From the NCBI GenBank assembly GCA_025331435.1, contig JAIWNI010000164.1, positions 1 through 40,098 on the forward strand: a stretch of DNA of 40,098 nt. The letters run 5' to 3'. This document shows, piece after piece, positions 10,682-19,609 of this stretch (position 1 is its first letter; the number at the start of each line of letters is the position of its first letter). A program made the position numbers and the translations under genes. The stretch is from Choanephora cucurbitarum (Eukaryota; Mucoromycota; Mucoromycetes; Mucorales; Choanephoraceae). Below the pieces are notes generated by a model. It made no database searches and was not told the DNA's origin. It worked only from the letters and a program-made list of their open reading frames with translations.

Positions 10682-12452
10682 TTATTTATAATCACCGTTG
10701 TATTCAATACCCATAGCATATTTCATCATTTCAGTCTAAACAATAAACACAGTTTAAAAATCCATTCTGTCAGTAGACAAAGTGTTCCTTACCTTGATAA
10801 AATCAAGATTGTTGACAGTATTTAATCCAATTGAACGCATCCAAGTGATAGGTGCAGCATCGGTCGAGAACAAACGATGTAATTTATCGCATGTACTTAA
10901 CATGGCAATGTTACGTAGATAACGCTCATGTGCATACTGTCTTAAGAGATGAATACTGCCAATATCCTGACCCTCTCTTGTACCTTTTTCTAAAAGATGA
11001 GATAGGCACTCAACATCCAACAAACCTTGATTGAGACCTTGGCCAGCCAATGGGTGGATCGCATGAGCAGCATCTCCGACAAGGGCTACACGATCTGTCA
11101 CATATTGCTCAGAGTTCCTAAGACGTAAAGGGAAAGATGCTCTTGATCTTTCTTGTACCTGAGTCACTTGAGGTGGTAAAGAGAGTTCTCGTTGAACCAA
11201 TTGATGTTCGTCCAATGATTTTTTAGCCACACTTTCTCTCCAGAGATATTCTTCTTGAATGTCACAGTTAGATTGATAGGTACTGGTGTTGATTTGTTTG
11301 TGAAGGTATTTAAGGTCAATATGAGACATTCTGAAGGCAGCATTTACCAGATGACAAAAATCGTCAGAAGAGACATTCTTCAACATCTTGGCAATAGCAG
11401 GTGTGGTTGACCAGACCATAGAGGCATATTGATCATTTAACTTGATAATGAGGATGAGTAGATGTATCGAGTATGAAACATGTCTTTAGACTTACTGGAA
11501 GCATGGCAATGGGGCCTGTAGGTAGAAATCTTTGCCAGGCACTGTTGTTGTGTCGCTCAGCATCTAATTTCAATGTAGCTACCACACCATGAGCATCATA
11601 ATCCCAGCCTAAAGATTCGATTCCTGCAAAACTTCTGACTGGACTGTTGACACCATCTGCACCCACCTATCTGATAGTCAGTTCTTTTTCTTTTATTGCT
11701 TCTCCCATCTTTACCAACAAGCGTGCTTTCAATCGATCTCCATTATCTAAACAAACAGTAGGCCATTCTTGAAGGTCTAGTTGATCTGGAGAGGTTGATT
11801 GTTGTTCATTCTCAATCTGAGCTACTTTGACCTTTTGAATCAAATCAACATGAACACCTTCTGATTGGCACTGTTCCATACGCTTCAATGCTGCACTCTG
11901 CACATTCAGATTTTCAACCATATAGGCAATTGTATTCGACTCTTTTTGTTGAAGCAAGGCTGAATCCAGATGGATACGAGCATCTGTCACACCATCCCAC
12001 ACTTGCATATCACGATAGCCATTGACTCTATCCATAACCATATGGTCTGCCACACCGATACCTAATCGATAGCTGTTGAGTTGATTTCTTTGCTTTCTAT
12101 TGCCTTCTTACGTTTAAAGAAATTCAGTGAGCTAGGTGTTAGAGAGACGACTCGGTTTGAATATTCGTTTTGTTTAGGTTGCCATTGTCGAACACCAGTC
12201 AAGTCCATGGCCTCTACAAGCGCAATACGGTGATGGCGCATAGCAGGACTAGAAGCTGGTTAGGGTAAAAGGAGTGAGTTAAGCAAGAGGTACAAAATAT
12301 TATGCGTGATTACCTAAAGAACAGGCTAAGGTGACACCTGCTACGCCGCCACCAATAATAACTACATCGTAGACTTTGTTCAAGTCAACACTGGTAGCCA
12401 TGCTACGTCTTTGAACATGATGTGTGATGGTTCGAGTAGTTATTCGCCACAT
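10682..12452 (-). CDS. COQ6: Ubiquinone biosynthesis monooxygenase COQ6
   Basis: COQ6 is a mitochondrial flavoprotein that hydroxylates the C5 position of the ring during coenzyme Q synthesis. Model of 500 aa in six exons: 12314-12452, 12112-12255, 11715-12061, 11496-11666, 10793-11440 and 10682-10735. The N-terminus is Arg/Thr/His-rich without acids (residues 1-20), as in a mitochondrial targeting peptide. Then come the FAD dinucleotide motif VIIGGGVAG (G34, G36, G39), NRVVSLTP, LLVGADGVNS, and the second FAD motif VALVGDAAHAIHPLAGQG near residue 388. The last exon is cryptic: splicing 10736-10792 yields the family-like tail KTEMMKYAMG and a stop at 10682, whereas retention gives a stop at 10754. 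It converges on ATG11. Confidence 0.93.
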
Positions 12453-12692
12453 GGTTATGCTTTAAGAAAAAAAAACGAAAGAGAAAGTTACAAAAAAAAA
12501 AGAATGATGTTACTCAACTCCGAATCTAAACATCATGGGTGGAAGAATCTGTGCATTTTTTGACAACTGAGAATCAATCAAAAGACTCTGTTAAATCATA
12601 TAGGTACATTTCTCTCTAATACGCAAAAAGGGCTACTGGTGTTGATTATGAATTTGCGGATAGTTGTTTTTGTTTTGCGTACAGTGATTTTA

Positions 12693-13720
12693 TTATGCGG
12701 ATAGCTTTTCTACTTTAGCTCTTGAGCCAATGCTCTGAGAGTACAGACATCTATCGAAAAACGAATACGAATGGCTTATCCAATTTACACAGTCATCAAC
12801 AGATGTAATTTTGGCTGACTCAATGATTGTAGCACTCATATTGTCATCTACAGTCAGGCAATCTCTCCTAATGCCATCCTTGACTTTGGACCAGAACAAC
12901 TCGATAAGGCTTGAAAATGGTGAGTAAGGTGGCAAGTATGTAACCTTATTTCCGCGCGATTCAATCAGACTCTGAACCTCAGTAACTTTATGAATGGCAG
13001 CATTGTCCATAGCAAGATAGCGCCCCTTCATGTCAAATTGATCCAAAGTATCCATGATACCAACTAAAAAACACCAGGAAATGTTCACTATGAGTACCAA
13101 CTCTGGCGTTTAACTCAACCTCTTCAGCCTTGCCATTTCTTCTTTTTCTCTTCTTCGCACCGTTCGCCTTCTTCTGAACAGCCTTTGACTTACAAAGGGA
13201 GAGATCAATCATCCCTTTTTCGCAAATGACACCAATTATTGATACCGTGATGCCTCTGTTTGCAGGAATTGCTGCTTTAGCAGGCACTCCTCTCTTCGAT
13301 CTACCGAAAACTCTATGAATATGCATGTAGGATGAAATGTCTATGAAGACCTGATAATGTAATCGAACCAATTTCGTGAAAAGCTTCAAGCAACGCATCT
13401 CTTGCCTGCCAAAGTACAGCTTGTGGAGTCTTACCATAAAACTCACACAGAAAATCGGTATAATGAGGCCCAAGTTTTCACTCCCAACTTACTCGTTGCT
13501 TCCTACCACCGGGCAAGCGTTTCTCATCATCTTCCATGTAAGTCTTTACATAATGTTGAGCTGTTTGCTCAACAATTCCAACGATTGTCCCTGATTTTCT
13601 TGCAGAAGGGCCTTGCTCGATAACAAGATCAAGAAGCTCTTGTACTTGTTCAGGTGAATAGGATCTATGCGCTCCTTGAGCCTTTGCTGGGGCTTTCTTC
13701 TTGCGTTACTTCAACCTATT
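12693..13720 (-). pseudogene. Broken IS630/Tc1-mariner-type transposase
   Basis: Parts of one transposase occur in order on the minus strand but in different frames. First comes a helix-turn-helix region at about 13480-13710 (VQELLDLVIEQGPSARKSG, then TAQHYVKTY). Next is a segment TPQAVLWQARDALLEAF at about 13380-13440. Last is a DDE_3 catalytic core with VFID, FGRSKRGVPAK, NRGITVSIIG, MKGRYLAMDNAAIHK, YLPPYSPFSSLIELFWSKVK (13350 down to 12693). The Asp, Asp and Glu positions are still present, but several stops and frameshifts break the gene and a stretch between the HTH part and the first Asp seems deleted. No terminal inverted repeats were found. It is a dead relic between COQ6 and the repeat-rich region. 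Confidence 0.85.
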
Positions 13721-14707
13721 ATCAATATCTACAGTGAATTGAGCTTCTGTTTCTGGCTTGTTATTCTCCAGAACCTAGCGATATGCATGATAGCTCTTCA
13801 AATCCAAAAAGTTTCTTCATGTGATGTTTTGGTAGAGATGCAAGAGAAAAGATAGAGAAAAGACAATAGAGACAGAGAGAGAGTACATTGAGACTGTTTT
13901 AAACTGTTTATTACTTCAAAAAGAGGTTTTAGAACTAATGTCTTCTAACAACAACTATTTATATGTTTTCAATAAAGACTTTGATGTAATCACAGATTAG
14001 GGAGTTTGTACTAAATTAGTGTACTTCTGTTATTTGTAACTATAATTGTTATCATCATTCCTTATCCCGAGGACTTATGTTACTGAATGATGTGATGTGG
14101 TATTCTGTGATCAAAAGAAAAAGAAAAATAAGACAAGAAGATATGATGAGACTTTTCTTTATCCTGAAAGTAGATGATGTTCTAAAGCTAAATATTTCTA
14201 TTCTTTATATACTAATGGATTTCCATGAATTCAATTGTGATGACTGAGTATTTGATTACTTAAGAATTGACAGCCTATGCCTGGGAAAGCAACATTAATT
14301 TTCCTTAATTATCATTATGTTACATTATCTGCCATTTATGATTTCCTTATGTGGGTTATTCTTTATTATCCCAGCTATCGCTGCTTAATAGATTTATTCA
14401 GTCATTGTTCCTTTATACAGTATTCAGATGCTTATATATGCTTATTCATAGTAGATGCACTAGTAAGAAGATTTTTATTTGATCATTTATTGGTATTCTA
14501 TGAGAAGTAGGCTCAGAGCACCACATATGATGCTATCTCTTGAGTCTAGTTCCTTGGGTTAAACCTTATTGACTTCAGTTGGATTCTTGATTTGGTAAGG
14601 ATTTAGATTTTTTACTTTGTTTCTGATGTTATATTTGTCATGAGTTATTTGATCTTACATGTAACCTTATTGTCATTGTTGAGACTAAGCGTGCTCAGAT
14701 CACCACT
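13721..14707. other. AT-rich region with no recognisable gene
   Basis: About 1 kb of low-GC DNA. Open frames here are short and rich in Leu, Ile, Phe and Tyr, as expected from AT-rich noncoding sequence. It may contain decayed transposon ends, but I could not match any repeat pair. Confidence 0.55.
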
Positions 14708-14887
14708 ATGGCTCTCATTATGCCTCTCATTATGCCTCTCACTATGGCTCTCACTATGGCTCTCACTATGCCTCTCACTATGCCTCTCACTACGCCTCTC
14801 ACTATGCCTCTCACTATGCCTCTCATTATAACTCTCACTATGGCTCTCATTATAACTCTCACTATGCCTCTCACTATGGCTCTTACT
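14708..14887 (+). repeat. 12-bp minisatellite, about 15 units
   Basis: Fifteen consecutive 12-bp units of the form ATGSCTCTCAYT, for example ATGCCTCTCACT and ATGGCTCTCACT, with a few ATAACTCTCACT variants and one ACG variant. Variation concentrates at unit positions 3-5 and 11. Because 12 is divisible by three and the unit lacks stops in several frames, open frames run through it on both strands (such as MALTMPL repeats). I see no promoter or conserved frame around it, so I treat it as noncoding tandem repeat. Confidence 0.95.
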
Positions 14888-15169
14888 GTTGTATCAGACA
14901 CAAAATCCAATTAAAATAAAATCTATGAAGACAAGAAAAGTACAACCAGAATCTATATAATCCTGGAAGAAGCGAGAAAAGAGAGAGGAAGTTCTTTATG
15001 ATCAAACATGTATGTATAATTAATAGGAGATAGGCTGGATGAATTACAGTGAGGCTACTTTGCTAACTCTGATCCATTATGTGTAGTGAACTACATAACT
15101 ATAGATGCCTATATTATTTAATTAGCCAATCAAATCCTTCTATTTCAATATAATGATAATTATTCTTTA
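14888..15169. other. AT-rich region between minisatellite and dispersed repeat
   Basis: Nothing recognisable. It may belong to the 5' part of the LTR-like repeat that is clearly visible from 15170. Confidence 0.5.
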
Positions 15170-15420
15170 TGCTTCCAATTTCGAGTCTGACATCGAAAGG
15201 CTATCCAAGTTAGTATTCTCGTCACACCTTAGATGCGTACTTTGAACTATCATAGATTCTGGATATCGACATCGAAGGGATCATGATAATATACGATCAA
15301 CAATAATCTAGATATTATAAATCATCCTAACTTTCGAAAAGTATAAATAGAGAGATAATTTAGAAGTAGGATTAGATTAGATTCACTTTACTTTTGTATT
15401 AGAATAAACCCCTTTAAATC
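15170..15420 (+). repeat. LTR-like dispersed repeat, copy A
   Basis: Two blocks are shared with 17417-17508. Block 1, 15170-15193, matches 17417-17440 at 21 of 24 positions. Block 2, 15331-15372, matches 17467-17508 at about 34 of 42 positions and contains a TATAAATAG box. Downstream of block 2 in copy A is AATAAA (about 15403). A TATA box followed by a polyadenylation-type signal is the arrangement of a solo LTR, but I could not define TG...CA ends or a target duplication, so the class is open. Confidence 0.5.
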
Positions 15421-16689
15421 TACTTGTGTTTTTTTTATTATTTTTTTTTATCTGTCAAACAGTACATCATGAGCCAATGACAGACTGTAATCTCATATCA
15501 AGTCAAATCAATAGACTATAAGTCAAGTAATGAGCCACAGCTATGTCTAAGTGCACTTTCTGCCTGAATAAAGCTATTGCACGTGTCATATACTAAAATA
15601 TCGACATAACAATGAAGATTGAAGCTACGCGTGATTTATCTGAAGTCAGTTATAGATGCAGTTTAAGTACCGACTGTCAAGTTGTAAGGAATATGACTAT
15701 AAGCAGTATGTATTAGATTAAGACTATCTAGTTATAAACTTTAATAGACATGTGAATACAACAAGTATAATGATGAAAAAATGACTGTACTTTGTGGTCT
15801 TTTTGGTGGAATCTTCTGATAGTGCCCTTTCGTACTTTTTTGGGACTTACGAAATTATAACTTTGGAGCCGACTTTTTCACTTATGTCAATTATACTTAT
15901 ATGCATGTATTCTCACAAATTACTCAAGATAAGCAGTTAACTCAAGAGTCAACCTTTCTTCTTTTATTCAAGTATTCGGTTGAAGTCGAGGTGACAGGCA
16001 TAATGACTACATCGTCATGATTTAAACAGGCGTTTAACCATTCGCTGGTATCCTTTGGGTAATTACGTTTCTGATTGGCATTTACTTGGTTTTTCACTTT
16101 TAGTATTTGCTGTTTGAATTGCCATATTAAAACGATCAATGGTAAAATGTTTCTGGTAAAATGGGATACGTCACTTGATATAGACAGGTCTTTGGCTCTT
16201 GTTATTCTTGTGATGTAAGGAGTTGGTTTGTCAGCAGTTAATAGTGTTATAGATAGACCTGCAGTTTAGACTCCAAATACTGAGGGGCCTTCGGACTCGT
16301 TTTGATTACTTGTGACCAATTTATCTAACATATCTTTCATCACCTTTGGCAATTGTATCTCTTTTTCTTCGATTGTCTTAGTGTTTAGGTTATGTAAAGC
16401 AGTTTCTCCAACTCCATATTCATTTGCATATTCATGTTCGGGTTTTTCTTCTCTTACAATTGCATCATACTTATAACCAGCAAGAGCTCTTGTGATAATA
16501 CCTTTAGATTTAAAAGAAAAATAAATTATAATCATATTTAGCTATCGAGAATTGCCTCCATTTACCACTCTGACATTATGTGGTCCGACATGTTTGCTGT
16601 ACATGTTATACCAGCAGCTAAAATCTCCTGCTTTGTTGGAGCTTACATTGTTTTCGACATATACAGAATGTGAATGCAAAAACCCTTTA
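15421..16689. other. Region with only weak, unrecognised open frames
   Basis: Two minus-strand frames stand out slightly: 15942-16139 (65 aa, Lys/Asn-rich, with QVNANQKRNYPKD) and 16266-16535 (89 aa, with ITRALAGYKYDAIVREEKPE and a Lys/Asp-rich tail). Neither has a start context, splice support or a family I recognise. Both lie downstream, in the same orientation, of the Helitron fragment and may be parts of decayed element cargo. Confidence 0.4.
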
Positions 16690-17298
16690 AGCTCCACATC
16701 AATCGAAAGCTGCAAAACTTCCTCACAGTTATCTTATGATACCCAGATATGCCTCTTGTATCAGTACTCCAGCCAGGCTTACCAGAGGGATACAAAAGGA
16801 CTAGTATAATGGGCCATGAAATCGATTAGGTTCATTGACTCTAACCAGCGAATCATCTTGGTATCGGACAACAATGTCTCGTGAATTGGGTGTATCATTG
16901 TCATTTTCACCACCTACAATTATGGCGGCTACTTCAAATCCATCAGTTGGACGATTGTAGCGTCCACGGTTGGGAACCCCTTCAGCCTGGAAGACCGATT
17001 TGATGTTTTCCAAGGATTCTATCTCATTGATTTGAGCTTCAGAACTATTGCGTTGACCGTTTGCAATTTGCGTCATGTTCTTGAAGATGGATACAAAAGG
17101 GCTTAAACGATGCGTTAGTTGTTGCAAGTGCTGTAAGGTCACGATATTAACACCGGCAACAGTGTGAACACAGAATGTACGTCTTAAGTAACCGGGTTCG
17201 TTGCAAGCAGCGCAGTAGACATTTGACGTTTTTGCTGAAAGTTTGTTTGTATAGCGTAAGTTTGAGTAGAGAAGAGGTATCTTGTGAAAATTGAACAA
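16690..17298 (-). pseudogene. Helitron Rep/helicase-like protein fragment
   Basis: The minus-strand frame 16801-17298 starts with a zinc-type CAACNEPG motif, jumps to a helical LQHLQQLTHRLSPFVSIFKN segment, then reads RYNRPTDGFEVAAIIVG, SRDIVVRY and NRFHGPLY. This order (YN.PT..EVA.I, then RDIV, then a PL(Y) motif leading to a GW box) is that of the region preceding the Rep domain in Helitron polyproteins. After the stop at 16801 the family pattern continues in another frame (SPFVSLW, then KPGWSTDTRGISGY and a VRKFCSFRLM stretch down to about 16695), so the gene is frameshifted. The long central part between the zinc motif and LQQL is missing. No HUH or helicase motifs remain; it cannot transpose itself. 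Confidence 0.65.
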
Positions 17299-17416
17299 TA
17301 AAAAGAGACTACATATTGCACTTTACGTATGTTTTTTTTATAGATATATTGTCAAAATGATTCATTTTTGTGGCTGTTTTTTAGCATGACTGAGTGATTT
17401 TGATATATTAGATATG
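17299..17416. other. Short AT-rich spacer
   Basis: It lies between the Helitron fragment and copy B of the dispersed repeat; nothing recognisable. Confidence 0.5.
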
Positions 17417-17560
17417 TGCTTCCCATTTCGAGTGTAACATAGCACCAATAATGCAAATCGCCTTGGCTTTAGAAATATGTAAATAGAGATATAAATCAGA
17501 AGAAGGATGGAGCCACTCTTATTTCACTCTTCTTTAATTCCTTATATTTCCTATTGATTT
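17417..17560 (+). repeat. LTR-like dispersed repeat, copy B
   Basis: Shorter relative of 15170-15420. Block 1 (17417-17440) and block 2 (17467-17508) match copy A, but the roughly 135 bp that separate the blocks in copy A are reduced to 26 bp here. Block 2 keeps the AAATAGAGATATAAAT core. Same orientation as copy A. Confidence 0.45.
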
Positions 17561-17667
17561 CTTTGTTGTGCTGCAGACAATACAGGTAATCAGTTTAAAG
17601 CTGGCTTATTGAAGATTGTAAAGGTAAACGTAATGAACTCACACAAGTCGCAAATCAGGCGCCAGTA

Positions 17668-17840
17668 CAATAGTCGCTTAATTTGAGAGTGTGCATATTC
17701 TTGAGAAATACACCCTTATATTGAGTATACTCTCAAATCAAATGGTATTTTAGCGCTTGAAGCAATTTTCAAGTTAAAGGATTGCACTCTTATATTAAGC
17801 ATACTCTTAAATCAAACACTCTTAAATCGAGCGACTACTG
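17668..17840. mobile_element. 173-bp MITE with TA duplication
   Basis: Terminal inverted repeats of 25 bp (17668-17692 and 17816-17840) match at 21 of 25 positions and start CARTAGTCGCT. All four differences are transitions. TA dinucleotides flank both ends (17666-17667 and 17841-17842), the Tc1/mariner signature. The interior has two imperfect direct copies of a segment of about 33 bp (about 17709-17742 and 17785-17817), each resembling the terminal repeat (CTCTYAAATCAAA). There is no coding capacity. It differs in TIR sequence from the neighbouring Tc1 element, so it needs a different transposase. Confidence 0.85.
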
Positions 17841-17922
17841 TATCATCACTTCAATGGTACGTGAAAAGGCTAAACAATACTCTGCTTATACAGATGAAGA
17901 TGTCAGAGGACTAATCCTAGTA

Positions 17923-17947
17923 GAGTGTGAACAGAAATAAGCTGCGG
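17923..17947 (+). repeat. Left TIR of the Tc1-like element
   Basis: It begins GAGTGTGA where the right repeat has CAGTGTGA; the first base is probably a mutated C. It ends with the perfectly conserved AATAAGCTGCGG. Confidence 0.88.
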
Positions 17948-18031
17948 ATTTACAGACTCCATGAATTGATCATATAACCCATTGTTCTTTGTTGGTCTTC
18001 TCATCACTCTTTTCTTGATAAGCATACTATA

Positions 18032-19076
18032 ATGAGCACTTCTACAGTTATTCCCGTATCTAGCTTTTACTGTGGTAGGTTAGCCGGTGCTTTTGTATAT
18101 CAAAGTAGTGTTGCTCAGATCGCCAGAGATCTTGACCTTCCTAAATCAACTGTATGATTAGTATATAAAAGTCTTCGGCAAACACAGGCCACTCTTCCTA
18201 AAACTTCAATTGGGAGAAAAAGTCTTCTTGCTCAAACTGATTTGAACGCGATTGAGACAAGCGTTCGTTATCAGTCTACTGATTCAATTAGGGCTCAACA
18301 TCGTCACTTTTTGGGTTCTAGCAAGAAGGTTTCTTTGACCACTTTTCGAGTAGCCTTGGGTCGTATGAACTTCAAATCACGCGTCGCAGCAAAGAAGCCA
18401 GCTCTGAAGCTCAGACATAAAAACTCACTCTTGGCTTGGGCTAAAGAAAGGCTAAACTGGATAAAGGATGACTGGAACAAGGTAGTTTGGTCTGACGAGG
18501 CTACGTTCACCTCAAAAAGTGCCAGTGCTGAAACTAAAGTAATTAGAGAGGATGGAGGAAGGTATGAGGAGAGACATATCAAGAGTACTCACAAGTTTGG
18601 TTTGGGTTCTGTGATGATATGGGGATGCTTTCACGCAAATGGTGTTGGCCCTCTTGTGGTACAACATGAATCAATGGATCAAAAAGTGTATGTTCAATGT
18701 TTGGTTGATTATTATCTTCCTTGGACTGAAAAAGAATCTGAAAAGACCGGCATTGACTACATATTACAGGAAAGAAATGCACCATGCCATCTAGAAGCAT
18801 ACTCTAGGTGGCTCAAGATGAAGACCATGACAAACACCTTTAATAGATAACCCATCACAAAATCCAGACCTCAACCCGATTGAAAATGTCTAGACTTATC
18901 TAAGAAACTGTCTAGATGAGTGTAAGAGTGGTATCGACGCACTGAGTGACTTGGACAGGGTTTAGAAAGAAGAATGGTATAGTCTCACGCCAGAGTATTT
19001 GAACAACCTCGTTGACAGTATGAGCAAAGGATGCCAATCAATTGCAGAAGCTAACGGAGGCCATACAAAGTATTGA
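18032..19076 (+). pseudogene. Tc1-family transposase, nonsense- and frameshift-inactivated
   Basis: The frame starts at ATG 18032 with an HTH region (VAQIARDLDLPKSTV, then YKSLRQTQ). Next comes the Tc1 core: KRL-like KERLNWI, VVWSDEATF (first Asp), SVMIWGCFH, LQERNAPCH (normally ..DNAPCH), NPDLNPIEN (Glu). Disabling changes are TGA at 18155, a one-base shift with TAA near 18848, TAG at 18891 where family members have Trp (IENVW), TAG at 18963 where Trp is also expected, and replacement of the second catalytic Asp by Arg. Between stops the sequence is well preserved, so death looks fairly recent. The C-terminus ends at TGA 19074-19076. Confidence 0.88.
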
Positions 19077-19216
19077 TTTTTCTTATTTTTTTTCTATATC
19101 AAAATAAACACAACACATATGCCTAAAGTATGAAGACACTATTGATAGGCGAAAGTTGCACTAATGCACAACATCCTTCATGGTGTAAGGTACTCAATAA
19201 ATTTATTCTCTAAGAA

Positions 19217-19241
19217 CCGCAGCTTATTTCGGCTCACACTG
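19217..19241 (-). repeat. Right TIR of the Tc1-like element
   Basis: Inverted copy of 17923-17947, ending ...CACACTG before the TA duplication at 19242-19243. Confidence 0.88.
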
Positions 19242-19609
19242 TACTCTTGAAGGAGAAGTGGATTGATAGTAGTAGAACAGACGCGTCTTTGACATGAACG
19301 GGGTTCAGCAGGAGGCATGTGTGACTGTATAGTAGCAAATTTAGAAACAATAAGGCTAATCTCTCAACATTGAAAATGGCGCCAGCCACATATCTTTCCA
19401 TTTAGGGCAAATGGCATAACAATCATTGTTCCCCTGAGTTGTTAGGAGGAGTTTACACCAACACAAATAAGGAGCATATTTTATGACAGTTTTCCCTTTT
19501 ATAGAACCAATTCAATAAAAGAAAGTTTTATTTGCCTCTTTCTTTCCTCTAACTCAGTAACTTTGACGCGAATTTTAAAAGCATTGCAAACTATCTCAGC
19601 AACTACAGC
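19242..19609. other. 5' flank of the CACTA-like gene, no gene seen
   Basis: About 370 bp. It should contain the promoter and perhaps the left end of the CACTA-like element. I searched for inverted partners in 22385-23070 by eye and found none convincing. Confidence 0.5.

Larger units (their letters stand above)
17923..19241 (+). mobile_element. Tc1-like element, full length, inactivated
   Basis: Inverted repeats 17923-17947 and 19217-19241 match at 22 of 25 positions (AGTGTGA, then GAAATAAGCTGCGG). TA lies directly outside both (17921-17922 and 19242-19243), giving a 1319-bp element of ordinary Tc1 size. The internal transposase frame is broken. The element is 82 bp from the MITE. Confidence 0.9.

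Noticed and set aside
12600..12690. GCGGATA and GCGTACAG motifs as possible inverted ends of the IS630-type relic
   Set aside because: No inverted partner was found on the other side between 13720 and 14100.
14640..14914. Open frames with SLCL or MALT repeats on both strands
   Set aside because: Produced by the 12-bp minisatellite; no start context, splice sites or conserved flanks.
15942..16535. Two minus-strand frames (65 and 89 codons) as possible genes
   Set aside because: No recognisable family, start context or splice support in a region of transposon debris; mentioned only in the region description.
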